64,000 nt of DNA from Motiliproteus sp. MSK22-1 (GTDB lineage: Bacteria; Pseudomonadota; Gammaproteobacteria; Pseudomonadales; Balneatricaceae): the NCBI RefSeq assembly GCF_001968815.1, contig NZ_MIEQ01000096.1:434001-498000 (forward strand). The letters are read 5' to 3'. Every line of letters begins with the position of its first letter. Position 1 is the first letter of the stretch. The position numbers and the translations under genes were made by a program. Positions 37,703-46,101 of the stretch are shown piece after piece. A model generated the notes under the pieces. It did not search any database. It worked only from the letters and a program-made list of their open reading frames with translations, and was not told the origin of the DNA.

Positions 37703-38604
37703 GCGACTACTCTCCGACTGAGCACTTCCGATTGTTCATTTTCTGCTCGTTGAGCTTCCTCGAGAAGAACGTCTAATTCAGGGATATCGGTATCCCATTC
37801 GATCAGTGCAGGGGCTCGGCAGATCTGGCGGTATTCTTTAAACAGCTGCCAGACAGGTTCTGATACGCGGCTGCCGTGGGTATCTATCAGTATTTCTCCG
37901 GTATCCAGCTGTTTGCGGGTAAACCCTGCCAGGTGAATTTCCTGTACCGCCTCGACAGGAATGTTTGTTAAGTATTCGGATGCGTCGAGTCCAAGGTTTA
38001 TGCTATTTACATAGATATTGTTTAAATCCAGAAGCAGGCCACACCCGGTACGCTCATGAACTTTTCCAAGGAATTCGGATTCGTGGATAGTGCTACTGTC
38101 AAAACTCAGATAGGCGGTGGGATTTTCTATAAGAATCTGCCTGCCCAGATAGTTCTGTACCTGGTCGACTCTGTCGCTGAAATGGGCCAGACTTTCGACC
38201 GTGTAGGGAATAGGCAGTAGATCATTAAAATAGCGCCCTTTATTGGAACTCCAGCTAAGGTGTTCTGAAACCAGCGAAGGGTTATATTCTTCTATCAGGT
38301 CCTTAAGGGCCTGGAGGTGCCTGGTATTCAAAGGATCTGATGACCCCAGCGAAAGACCTACACCATGAAAGCTAAGAGGGTAGTGTTCGGCGATACTGTT
38401 TAGCTGGAAACGCTGAGGACTTTGAGGATCAAAAAAATTCTCACTATGAAGTTCTAACCAGTCTACGGCAGTCTGAGCATCCATAAAGTTCTGATGATGT
38501 GGAGATCTCAGGCCGATACCTATCGCCAGCTCTGCAATTTTGAGCTCAGCTTGCTGGCTTGAAACTGAGGAGGGTAATGGATGGGATTGCTGGGATATAT
38601 TCAT
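37699..38604 (-). CDS. bufB: MNIO-family (DUF692) bufferin maturase
   Basis: A 301-residue TIM-barrel, multinuclear non-heme iron enzyme that modifies cysteines of the precursor peptide, from family knowledge to 5-thiooxazole groups. Metal ligands are visible: LELHSENFF, YPLSFHGVGLSLG, LVSEHLSWS, ILIENPTAYL, LLLDLNNIYVNS, QEIHLAGF, IDTHGSRV and LIEWDTD. I prefer ATG 38604 to the in-frame ATG at 38709, because the latter overlaps the bufA2 coding end and adds 35 atypical residues. The AGGAG at 38635-38639 is separated from the start by a GC-rich hairpin (38613-38632), so translation may depend on that fold. Confidence 0.92.
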   Translation of the reverse strand: MNISQQSHPLPSSVSSQQAELKIAELAIGIGLRSPHHQNFMDAQTAVDWLELHSENFFDPQSPQRFQLNSIAEHYPLSFHGVGLSLGSSDPLNTRHLQALKDLIEEYNPSLVSEHLSWSSNKGRYFNDLLPIPYTVESLAHFSDRVDQVQNYLGRQILIENPTAYLSFDSSTIHESEFLGKVHERTGCGLLLDLNNIYVNSINLGLDASEYLTNIPVEAVQEIHLAGFTRKQLDTGEILIDTHGSRVSEPVWQLFKEYRQICRAPALIEWDTDIPELDVLLEEAQRAENEQSEVLSRRVVA

Positions 38605-38612
38605 AAGTAAGG

Positions 38613-38632
38613 GCGGTTGCGACAGCAACCGC
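38613..38632 (-). promoter_or_regulatory. GC-rich hairpin between bufA2 and bufB
   Basis: GCGGTTGC and GCAACCGC are exact 8-bp complements around a four-base loop. The hairpin lies between an AGGAG (38635-38639) and the bufB ATG (38604). It has no U-tract, so it is more likely an mRNA-stabilising or translation-tuning element than a terminator. A plausible role is to give more precursor than enzyme. Confidence 0.6.
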
Positions 38633-38666
38633 GTCTCCTGTCGAGTCAGATGGTTTGATACCGGAA

Positions 38667-38927
38667 TCAGGACTTTGGAGTAAGGCTGCCGCCAGAAAGC
38701 TTGGCGCAAAGCCCCTTGGGGACTGCAATAAACGCATCACCCTGATTGTCCATTTTTGCGTGTCCTGCACAGGAGTTCATTTTGGTAGCGCAGTCGTTAT
38801 GACCGGCTGCTGCAACTCCGTAACACTTTTCCTTATCACCGGCTAAAGCGGGAGTGGTGACCATGGCTGCACCCAGAGCAATGATTCCAGAAATGGCGGT
38901 AGTGGCTGCTATGTGATTCTTTTTCAT
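38667..38927 (-). CDS. bufA: BufA1-type bufferin precursor, second copy (DUF2282)
   Basis: An 86-residue secreted precursor peptide, about 85-90% identical by eye to the upstream copy. The signal peptide ends in TTPALA and the core begins [17 protein letters not shown]. Four cysteines lie at 35, 46, 53 and 74. It differs from the first copy mainly around the third cysteine (MNSCAGHAK here against NSSCAGTAK). The ATG at 38927, with AAGG eight bases upstream, is chosen over a GTG three codons earlier. It is separated from bufB by the hairpin at 38613-38632. Confidence 0.92.
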   Translation of the reverse strand: MKKNHIAATTAISGIIALGAAMVTTPALAGDKEKCYGVAAAGHNDCATKMNSCAGHAKMDNQGDAFIAVPKGLCAKLSGGSLTPKS

Positions 38928-39025
38928 GATGTTCACCTTATTTGATTTTGATTTATGGACTGAACAGACAATTATCGGGTTAATGAATAGATATTTATTA
39001 ATGGTTATTCAGCGAAATAATAGAA

Positions 39026-39286
39026 TTATGATTTAGGTGTTAAACTGCCACCGGAAAGCTTTGAACACAGACCTTTGGGAACAGCTATAAATGCATCACC
39101 CTGGTTATCCATTTTCGCAGTACCTGCACAGGAACTGTTTTTAGTAGCACAATCGTTATGCCCGGCAGCTGCTACGCCGTAGCATTTTTCTTTATCGCCG
39201 GCTAAAGCCGGAACCGTTATCATTGATGCGCCCAAAGCAATAATTCCAGAGATAGCGGTAGCTGCTGCAATGTTGTTCTTTTTCAT
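39026..39286 (-). CDS. bufA: BufA1-type bufferin precursor, first copy (DUF2282)
   Basis: An 86-residue RiPP precursor. Residues 1-29 are a Sec-type signal peptide ([19 protein letters not shown], ending VPALA). The mature part carries the DUF2282 signature: [32 protein letters not shown] and [14 protein letters not shown], with Cys35, Cys46, Cys53 and Cys74. In characterised bufferins the central cysteines become thiooxazoles and the product binds Cu in the periplasm; that chemistry is inferred here. It is the first gene of the bufferin transcript, with AAGG before the ATG. Confidence 0.93.
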   Translation of the reverse strand: MKKNNIAAATAISGIIALGASMITVPALAGDKEKCYGVAAAGHNDCATKNSSCAGTAKMDNQGDAFIAVPKGLCSKLSGGSLTPKS

Positions 39287-39744
39287 ATTTATTACCTTAC
39301 AAGGTTTTATCTAATGGGTTTAAAAGACGCTGTTTATGTCGCGTTCAATAATCTATACGCGGCCAATTATTCTATGGATTCAAAAAAACAGATAAAAAAT
39401 TTAAAAAAAAGTAACTTGTTGAAATTTAATGAATTATTATTTTTTATTTTGATGTGTCTACTATGATTATGAAATTATAAAAATAATTTTGAAGGGTGTT
39501 ATCGATGATAAATATACAATTTTCATGGTCGTTCATAGTGAAATTTATGTTGACGAATAGCGATACGTATTGTAGAAAATCTGAGCTTTTGCTGAGATTC
39601 AATAATTAATAGAATTCCGAAAGCCTGTAAACAGAGAACACAATAGGTTTGTCCACGAGCTTCTTAACAAGCTCTTAGGCCAGGAAAGCGGGGCGTTAAT
39701 TAGTCGGGACACAGGATGGAGTAGCGGCTAATAAGTAGTGGGGT
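39287..39744. other. AT-rich region carrying the bufferin promoter
   Basis: About 460 bases lie between the terminator of the sigma/anti-sigma transcript and the first bufferin precursor, with several long A/T runs at 39385-39480. It must hold the bufA promoter. The best extracytoplasmic-sigma-like pair I can see on the minus strand is GAATCC (39381-39376), 16 bases, CGTATA (39359-39354), but this is a weak guess. No ORF is supported. Confidence 0.4.
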
Positions 39745-39771
39745 ATAAAAAAGGGCTCAAAATGAGCCCTT
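39745..39771 (-). terminator. Intrinsic terminator after the anti-sigma gene
   Basis: AAGGGCTCA (39751-39759) and TGAGCCCTT (39763-39771) form a 9-bp stem with a three-base loop. On the minus strand it ends in TTTTTTA. It lies 32 bases past the anti-sigma stop and separates the regulatory pair from the bufferin transcript. The plus-strand side also ends in a T-rich tract. Confidence 0.88.
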
Positions 39772-39802
39772 TTATTTCTAGATTAGATAATCTTTTAAGC
39801 TG

Positions 39803-40483
39803 TTAGAATTGTATTCGTTTCCAGTTTGTTTTATCTGATACGGGGCCCATTTCATATCCATTTGGTGCACCATTCGGGCCTTCCATGGTGACGACTATCT
39901 CGAATTTCATCAGTCGCTCTTTCCACTCGGCGGGAATTGTTATTCTCCGTTCACCATCTTCCGGTAAGAAACCGAGAGTAATCGGTTCTTTACCTTCTTC
40001 CATAAACCAAAGCTCATAAAAACTGTCTTCAGGCATGCTGACGGGACGCATTGATTGAATAATGAGCTGATTTTTTTCAAGAGCCGTATTGACGACCCAG
40101 CCGGGTTGCTGTTGCTCATTCTTGATTAAGTGAACATAAACGTTCTCCGGTTGATTTCCTTGCTGAAAGAAAAAGCCGATGGTTACCAGCAGAACCAGGG
40201 AAAAGGCAGCGATTGGCTGCCATGACCAGAATGAGAAACCTTTTTCAGGGGTGGTTTCAGCACTGATTTTTTTCCATAGCTCGGGGGAGGGCGCCTGTGG
40301 TTCGAGACTGGTATTGAATACATCAAGGTGCTCACGCCATTGCTCGACTTCTTCCTGAGCATCGCTGCTGACAGCCATTAATGCCTCAAATCGAGCTTTT
40401 GCTCGTTTGTCTAAAGTCCCGAGTACGTATTCAGCGGCAGCTTGATTACGCTCGTCAGGATCACTTAAATCGAATTCATGCAT
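39803..40483 (-). CDS. RskA-like membrane anti-sigma factor
   Basis: A 226-residue protein: an N-terminal cytosolic sigma-binding region with DERNQAAAEYVLGTLDKRAKARFE (about 10-35), the RskA-type motif, a single membrane helix near 87-107 (IAAFSLVLLVTIGFFFQ) and a periplasmic RskA domain (LIIQSMRPVSMPEDSFYELWFMEEG; ITIPAEW). No Cys/His zinc anti-sigma motif is present. It starts inside the sigma gene's end (19-base overlap) with GAGG upstream, so the two are coupled and should act as a pair controlling the bufferin genes. Confidence 0.88.
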   Translation of the reverse strand: MHEFDLSDPDERNQAAAEYVLGTLDKRAKARFEALMAVSSDAQEEVEQWREHLDVFNTSLEPQAPSPELWKKISAETTPEKGFSFWSWQPIAAFSLVLLVTIGFFFQQGNQPENVYVHLIKNEQQQPGWVVNTALEKNQLIIQSMRPVSMPEDSFYELWFMEEGKEPITLGFLPEDGERRITIPAEWKERLMKFEIVVTMEGPNGAPNGYEMGPVSDKTNWKRIQF

Positions 40484-41037
40484 GTTTGTAACCTCGCCAG
40501 TCCGCGACGAATCCAGGTTTTGACCGTACCCAAAGATGTTTCTATACGCTCTGAGAGTCCTTGGTGAGTGAGTCCTTCAAAATATGCCAGCTCCAAGCAC
40601 AACCTTTGCTGCTCAGGGATATCTTCCAGGCAGCGGTGCAGTTGTTTGCTACTTTGCCAAAGGCTAACCTGTTGCTCTTGGCTAGCTGCATTATCTTCTA
40701 CTTGCAAAAGTGCCTCTTCACCGTCATGTTGTTGGTTGTGACGGTTTCGTCTGAGTATATCCAGCGCCTGATTCCGCGTAATGGTGTTCAACCAGGTCCT
40801 GGCTTTGGCTTTGCTGGAGTCATAGCTATCTGCGTGGTTCCAGACTTTTATGAATACCTGCTGTAAACAGTCTTCAGCAAGACCTCTGTCATTTAATATA
40901 CGCAACGCAACGCTGAATAGATTCGCTGATGTGAACTGATAAAGCTTTTTTAGATCCTGGTGTTTCCCCTGGGAGCATCCTCGAAGGTATTCTTCAAGAA
41001 GCTCCTGCGGATCGTCAAGGCTATTTAACGTCCTCAT
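40465..41037 (-). CDS. ECF-subfamily RNA polymerase sigma factor
   Basis: A 190-residue sigma factor with region 2 (LYQFTSANLFSVALRILNDRGLAEDCLQQVFIKVW and RTWLNTITRNQALDILRR) and region 4 (LEDIPEQQRLCLELAYFEGLTHQGLSERI, then GTVKTWIRRGL). It lacks regions 1 and 3, as expected for ECF factors. The downstream overlapping membrane anti-sigma gene and the nearby bufferin genes indicate a dedicated stress or metal response, probably copper or a thiol stress, by analogy with bufferin loci controlled by SigF in Caulobacter. Confidence 0.9.
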   Translation of the reverse strand: MRTLNSLDDPQELLEEYLRGCSQGKHQDLKKLYQFTSANLFSVALRILNDRGLAEDCLQQVFIKVWNHADSYDSSKAKARTWLNTITRNQALDILRRNRHNQQHDGEEALLQVEDNAASQEQQVSLWQSSKQLHRCLEDIPEQQRLCLELAYFEGLTHQGLSERIETSLGTVKTWIRRGLARLQTCMNSI

Positions 41038-41214
41038 GAATTGCTGGAGTCCTGTGCCGGATTAGTGTTAATCGGGGTTTCAGAATAGCAGGTGGCAACC
41101 CGAATCCTGACGCCAATGATAATGCCCCGCTGTCGTTTGGCAAACAAAGAATTCGAGCTTTTCTGTTATTCCCGTATTCGTGCAATCAGGCGGTTCAGTT
41201 ATTGACCAGGTTCA

Positions 41215-42033
41215 TTAAGGTGTTTTTATTTCCAGGGAAATGGGGCGGTGGTCTGAAATAGATAAATCGAGAACCTGAGTTTTGATAATCTGAAGGTTAT
41301 CTGACACCAGAATGTGGTCGAACGCATGTGTCGGGCGCCAGCTTGGATAGGTGAGTAAGTTGGTTCCGAGATTTTGTAGGTTGCAGTCACTGAATGCGGT
41401 ATGTTCCAGCAAATGACTTTGATGGCAATTAAGGTCACCCATCAGGACTACAGAGTGATGATCTCCGATAAGATCACGAATGTACTCTAATTGACGGAAG
41501 CGGGTTCGTTTGCCAAGAGACAGATGAAGGATAATTAATAACAACTTGTGTGGGTCGGGGCCGAAACTGGCGGTTATCGCTCCTCGCCCGGGAAGCAACC
41601 CCGGTAGGCGGTGATCTTCGATCCGGGTTGGGGTATGCCTGCTCAGCAAACCGTTACTATGTTGAGCCAGCATACCCAGATTACGATTCAACTGCTGGTA
41701 CCAATAGGGGAAGCGGGCGGCCTGGGCCAGATAATGGACCTGATTTGTGTAGTTACTACGAAAGCTCCCTCCATCAACTTCCTGTAACGCAACAAAGTCA
41801 TAGCCCTGAATGGTTTGTGCAATATTGTCCAGGGTTTTTTGTCGCTTGGAATGGGGCAGTACGTGTTGCCAGCTGCGGGTGACGTAATGATGCATCGCCT
41901 GGGTGCGAATACCGACCTGAATATTGAAGCTAAGAAACTTTAAGGTTGGGCCAAGCGCACCAGGTTGCTCGAACACCGGGAGGTGATGAGCAGCTGCTTG
42001 AAAGGAGTAGGGTTGAGTCTGCTTTAATAGCAT
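41215..42033 (-). CDS. Endonuclease/exonuclease/phosphatase family protein
   Basis: A 272-residue protein with the DNase I-like fold: LKFLSFNIQVG near the N-terminus (Asn ligand), FVALQEVDGGSF (catalytic Glu), SVVLMGDLNCHQ (GDxN) and ISDHRPISLEI (SDH). The four motifs are intact, so it should be a Mg2+-dependent phosphoesterase, but substrate (DNA, phosphoinositide or other) cannot be told. No signal peptide is obvious. GGGGA precedes the ATG. Confidence 0.87.
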   Translation of the reverse strand: MLLKQTQPYSFQAAAHHLPVFEQPGALGPTLKFLSFNIQVGIRTQAMHHYVTRSWQHVLPHSKRQKTLDNIAQTIQGYDFVALQEVDGGSFRSNYTNQVHYLAQAARFPYWYQQLNRNLGMLAQHSNGLLSRHTPTRIEDHRLPGLLPGRGAITASFGPDPHKLLLIILHLSLGKRTRFRQLEYIRDLIGDHHSVVLMGDLNCHQSHLLEHTAFSDCNLQNLGTNLLTYPSWRPTHAFDHILVSDNLQIIKTQVLDLSISDHRPISLEIKTP

Positions 42034-42340
42034 TGATGTATCCCCGGCCCAAATAGGTGTAATGTAGATTGTAGTCTTTGTTGGCGTTGATAATATTCTG
42101 GCGCTACAGTTTTACAGATTTTTGCCGCTAGTAAAGGCGCAAGCGCGGCATTAATCCGGCTTTGTTACTAAACGATGCCATCTCTCAGGTCGTGGTATCG
42201 AAAAAAATCGACTATGTTAAAGGTTAGTGTAATTAGAGTTTATTGTGTTGGCCGGTTAATTAAGTGGTTCTGGCCGGTTTGAGTTGTGTTGTTAGGTTCT
42301 GTTGTTTTGCTAGGTAAGAATAGTCTCAAGAGGTACGTTG
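42034..42340. other. Intergenic region with direct repeats upstream of HD-GYP gene
   Basis: This region of about 305 bases separates divergent genes. TGGCCGGTT occurs at 42249-42257 and again at 42271-42279, an exact 22-base spacing or two helical turns, on the same face of the helix. This is the layout expected of a dimeric activator site. The repeats lie about 62-92 bases before the HD-GYP start. No ORF or terminator is seen. Confidence 0.4.
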
Positions 42341-43906
42341 ATGACTGACGAATTGATGTTTCAGGATGATGCTGAAATATCTTCACAGGCAATGCCGACA
42401 TCGGCTCGTGGTACGTTGCCCCTCCCACCATGGATTTTGCTGGTTGTTGATGACGAGGAATCGGTCCATCAGGTGACCCGGTTGGCCTTACGAGATCTTG
42501 TGTATGATGGTCGTAGTCTAAGTATTCTGAGTGCACACAGCGCAGCTCAGGCTCGGAAAATTCTTGAAGATACGCCAGGAATTGCTGTTATTTTGCTGGA
42601 TGTCGTCATGGAAACTGATCATGCAGGTCTGGAGCTGGCCCGCTATATACGTCAGGATCTTAATAATCATGATTGCCGGATAGTGCTGAGGACCGGGCAG
42701 CCCGGGCAGGCACCGGAGATGGATATCATCTCAACCTATGACATAAACGATTATAAGGATAAAACTGAACTCACTGCACAAAAACTCTATACGTTGATGC
42801 TGGCCTGCCTGAGATCCTATCGGGATATTGAAGTGCTTCACAACAGCCGCACGGGCTTGCAGAATGTTATTCAGGCGGCCCGAGTCATATTGCAGAAGCA
42901 GACGGTTGAGCTGTTTCTGGAAGCGGCGCAGGAACATCTGTGCGGACTCTTGAATCTGGATCCATCCATTGTCTATCTGTTTGAGGTTTCAGCCTATCAG
43001 TATCAGGACAACCGTTTTGTCAGGGTGGGTACTGCTGCACCAGATTTCTCCGCAGCAACACCGATAGGGCCAAGTGATCCTGTAAATCTGTTGCTGAGTC
43101 GTAGCCAGGCGCAGAAAGAAAGCTGCTTTGAAGACTATAGCGTCGTTGTATATTGTCGTGGTTACAGCAGAAATTTTTTGTTCCACCTGCACAGTCCCAG
43201 ATTGCTGACATCACTTGATCGCAGCTTGCTTAGCCTGTTATCAGAGAATCTTAATATCGCGCTGGAGAATATCGATCTGAACGAGAAGGCAAGAGAATCA
43301 CAGCAGGATATGATTTATCGGATGGGAGAGCTGGTAGAAACTCATTCTCCTAATGCGGGATCTCACGTTCGCAGAGTTGCGCTTTATTCGGAACTACTGG
43401 CTCGATTGGCGGGGTTGCAGGAAGTTGATGTTGATATGGTAAGGCGGTCTGCACCACTTCATGACCTGGGTAAAATAGGGATTCCCGACAAAGTCTTAAA
43501 TAAGCCGGGGAAACTTGATTCTGAAGAATGGACACTGATGAAAAGCCATGCTGAATTAGGCTATCAAATGCTCTCAGGATCAGGATCTGCGTTGCTGGAA
43601 GCGGGCGCTATTATTTCTCTTTCTCATCATGAGCACTGGGACGGTTCCGGCTATCCTAAGGGGTTGAAGGGAGAGGATATTCCCATACTGGGACGAATCA
43701 CTGCGTTGGCTGATGTCTTTGATGCTCTGGGTACAAACCGTTGTTATAAAGGTGAATGGGAAGTTGAAGCCATTGTCAGTTATATCGAAGCGCGCAGTGG
43801 ATTGGACTTTGACCCCCATTTAGTGGAGATTTTTCGTCAGAATCTAGATCTGTTTTTGGAAATCCGAGACGCCACTCTTACTGAAGCGCCCCCGGTTGCT
43901 GTTTAA
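42341..43906 (+). CDS. Response regulator with DUF3369 and HD-GYP phosphodiesterase domain
   Basis: About 521 residues: a receiver domain (about 33-150, phospho-acceptor Asp87 in VILLDVVME), a DUF3369 domain (about 165-310) and an HD-GYP domain (about 325-500). The HD-GYP residues are intact: HSPNAGSHVRRVALY, HDLGKIGIPDKVLNKPGKL and HHEHWDGSGYPKGLKG. It is therefore likely an active c-di-GMP phosphodiesterase controlled by an unlinked sensor kinase. The ATG at 42341 with GAGG upstream is preferred to the TTG one codon earlier. Confidence 0.92.
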   Translation: MTDELMFQDDAEISSQAMPTSARGTLPLPPWILLVVDDEESVHQVTRLALRDLVYDGRSLSILSAHSAAQARKILEDTPGIAVILLDVVMETDHAGLELARYIRQDLNNHDCRIVLRTGQPGQAPEMDIISTYDINDYKDKTELTAQKLYTLMLACLRSYRDIEVLHNSRTGLQNVIQAARVILQKQTVELFLEAAQEHLCGLLNLDPSIVYLFEVSAYQYQDNRFVRVGTAAPDFSAATPIGPSDPVNLLLSRSQAQKESCFEDYSVVVYCRGYSRNFLFHLHSPRLLTSLDRSLLSLLSENLNIALENIDLNEKARESQQDMIYRMGELVETHSPNAGSHVRRVALYSELLARLAGLQEVDVDMVRRSAPLHDLGKIGIPDKVLNKPGKLDSEEWTLMKSHAELGYQMLSGSGSALLEAGAIISLSHHEHWDGSGYPKGLKGEDIPILGRITALADVFDALGTNRCYKGEWEVEAIVSYIEARSGLDFDPHLVEIFRQNLDLFLEIRDATLTEAPPVAV

Positions 43907-43928
43907 TCTGTTTTGGCCGCGAGAACCC

Positions 43929-45041
43929 CTAACTGGAATAGCTGGTCACGGCAGGCTTCCTAATACAGCACAAGACGCTCTCCAGGCGTTGCCATTGGTC
44001 CTCACTGCCAGGAAGCCCAAACCGCAGTAACTGCGGATCCGGAAACAATCGGGTCAGTATGCCCTGCTGAGCCAGTTGTTGGTGATATTCTCCTGCCTTA
44101 CTGGTTTGCACACACTGAAATAGTGGTGTTCCCCGTGCCTCCAGGCCCAAATTCTGTTCCAGAATGTTCTTTAATCTGAGTGACTGCCGGGAAAGTTCGC
44201 CCCTCATCTGTGCCTGCCAATCAGAGTCTGCCAGGGCTTGACGGCAAATATAACGACTGGGACCCGACAGAGTCCAGGGACCCAAGAGTTGTTCAAAGCG
44301 CGCTAATATCGTTGGTTCTGAAATAACGAAACCGCAACGAATTCCGGCAAGGCCGAAAAATTTCCCGATAGATCTTAACACTATCAGGCCGTTACGAGCG
44401 GGTATTGAAGCGATACTTAAATCCGGAGTGGAGTCAATGAAGGCTTCGTCTACCACTAACCAACCGCCGCGCTTACTCAACTGTGCGTGCCAACGTAGCA
44501 GTTCAGTTGAAGAAAATCGTTCGGCTCCCGGGTTGTTGGGGTTGATGACGACAAGTACATCGATTTCTTTAATAATTGATTCGATCCGGTTTGCAGGGAC
44601 GTCCACTACCTGATGCCCGTTGCTGGCCCAGGCTGCCCGATGCTCGTTATAACCAGGATCGATAATGGCGACTCTACTGGGTTGCCGGAGCTTTGGGAGT
44701 AGCTGTATAGCCGCTTGACTGCCGGCGACCGGTAGTAAGGTCTTGCAGCCATAGTAAGTCTCAGCAGCCTGCTCCAGACCGTCATCGTTTTCTGGCAGTC
44801 TTTGCCAGCATTCGATAGGGACTGCCGGTACTGGCCAGGTCTGGGGATTAATACCGGTCGATAAATCTAACCATTGATCTCTGGGGCGACCATACTTTTT
44901 TACCGCTTCGCCCAGTCGTCCACCATGATGTTGCAACCCGCTGACAGGTTTACCGGTAAGTATCAGGGTATGGTCAGGGGTGGTATGCGGAGCAGGATCA
45001 GCTTGCGACACCTTGGCTTGATCTGGATTTTGTTGGGTCAT
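43929..45041 (-). CDS. cobC: Threonine-phosphate decarboxylase / cobalamin biosynthesis aminotransferase-fold protein
   Basis: This 370-residue PLP enzyme makes (R)-1-amino-2-propanol phosphate for the cobalamin side-chain. The aminotransferase fold shows LDLSTGINPQTWPVP near residue 60, VVINPNNPGAERFS, LVVDEAFIDSTPD and the PLP lysine in LRSIGKFFGLAGIRCGF. It follows cbiB on the same strand (88 bases). Salmonella calls it CobD; Pseudomonas uses CobC. The N-terminal 35 residues are Pro-rich and atypical, so the start could be later. Confidence 0.9.
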   Translation of the reverse strand: MTQQNPDQAKVSQADPAPHTTPDHTLILTGKPVSGLQHHGGRLGEAVKKYGRPRDQWLDLSTGINPQTWPVPAVPIECWQRLPENDDGLEQAAETYYGCKTLLPVAGSQAAIQLLPKLRQPSRVAIIDPGYNEHRAAWASNGHQVVDVPANRIESIIKEIDVLVVINPNNPGAERFSSTELLRWHAQLSKRGGWLVVDEAFIDSTPDLSIASIPARNGLIVLRSIGKFFGLAGIRCGFVISEPTILARFEQLLGPWTLSGPSRYICRQALADSDWQAQMRGELSRQSLRLKNILEQNLGLEARGTPLFQCVQTSKAGEYHQQLAQQGILTRLFPDPQLLRFGLPGSEDQWQRLESVLCCIRKPAVTSYSS

Positions 45042-45129
45042 GCAGTGCTGCTCAATCTGTGAGTTAGGTCGTAGGGCTCGCGGAGAACATAATGGAATTA
45101 TTCGCAGGCTCCTTAGTCAGGGGATTGTA

Positions 45130-46101
45130 TTAAAGGATCATATTAAACAAAAGTACGGTCAGAAACAGCAGTGCAAGCCAAAGCCCCACTGACTGATTAA
45201 CCAGACTTATGCTCCGCTCAATATCATTCGGTAGGGCATCCCTCCCATTGCCGAGGACTGGACGTTGCTTAATAGAGCCATGATAGGTGGCGTTTCCACC
45301 GAGTCGGATGTTTAGAGCACCGGCTCCGGTCGCCATAATAACTCCGCCATTGGGGCTGTCGTAGTGCTTTGCCTGGTTGCGCCAGCAGCTTAGCGCTATT
45401 TTTGTTTGCCCGATTAAGGCTAGACTTAGTGCCCCCAGCCGCGCTGGAATCCAATTCAGCAGATCATCCAATCTTGCTGCTCCCCAGCCAAACTGCAGGT
45501 ATTGCTCTGTCTTATATCCCCACATGGCATCCAGGGTATTGCTGAATCGGTGGAGCAGTGCTGCGGGAAGCCCCCCGACAATAAACCAGAACAAAGTCGC
45601 AAAACAGGCATCATTGGCATTTTCCAGTACCGACTCTGTTGTAGCCCGGGTTATTTCATTACTGCTCATCTTTCGGGTATCACGACTGACGATCATGGCA
45701 ACCTTTTGACGGGCTGAGGGAAGGTCTGATGCGGACAAGGGGATCGCGATGGCACGGGCATGTTCCATCAAGCTCTTTCGGCCAATACACAGGTAGAGCC
45801 CGACAATCTGGATCAGGGCGGCAAAGAGGGTTTCTAACCCTTGATTATTAAATAGTGTGTCACCGGTTAATAGATAACCTATCAATAAATAGGCCAGGCA
45901 GGCAGGCAGTAGGGTAAGCGACAGAACTGCCAGTAATCCTTTGCTTCTGGCAATCAGGGTTGAATCGGCCTGAAAACGGTTAAGTCGTTTTTCCAGAAAG
46001 ATGGCCAGGTTACCAAATCCGATTAAAGGATGGTAACGGCGAGGCTCACCCAACAACTGATCCAATAACAATGCTATACAAATAAAGCTGAATGTGACCA
46101 T
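45130..46101 (-). CDS. cbiB: Adenosylcobinamide-phosphate synthase
   Basis: This 323-residue inner-membrane enzyme attaches aminopropanol (phosphate) to adenosylcobyric acid. It has several membrane helices and the family signature LLGEPRRYHPLIGFGNLAIFLEKRLN near the N-terminus, with SRDTRKMSSNEITRATTESVLENANDA in the middle. It precedes cobC and is divergent from cobQ, so late cobalamin assembly genes cluster here. Also called cobD in Pseudomonas nomenclature. Confidence 0.93.
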   Translation of the reverse strand: MVTFSFICIALLLDQLLGEPRRYHPLIGFGNLAIFLEKRLNRFQADSTLIARSKGLLAVLSLTLLPACLAYLLIGYLLTGDTLFNNQGLETLFAALIQIVGLYLCIGRKSLMEHARAIAIPLSASDLPSARQKVAMIVSRDTRKMSSNEITRATTESVLENANDACFATLFWFIVGGLPAALLHRFSNTLDAMWGYKTEQYLQFGWGAARLDDLLNWIPARLGALSLALIGQTKIALSCWRNQAKHYDSPNGGVIMATGAGALNIRLGGNATYHGSIKQRPVLGNGRDALPNDIERSISLVNQSVGLWLALLFLTVLLFNMIL

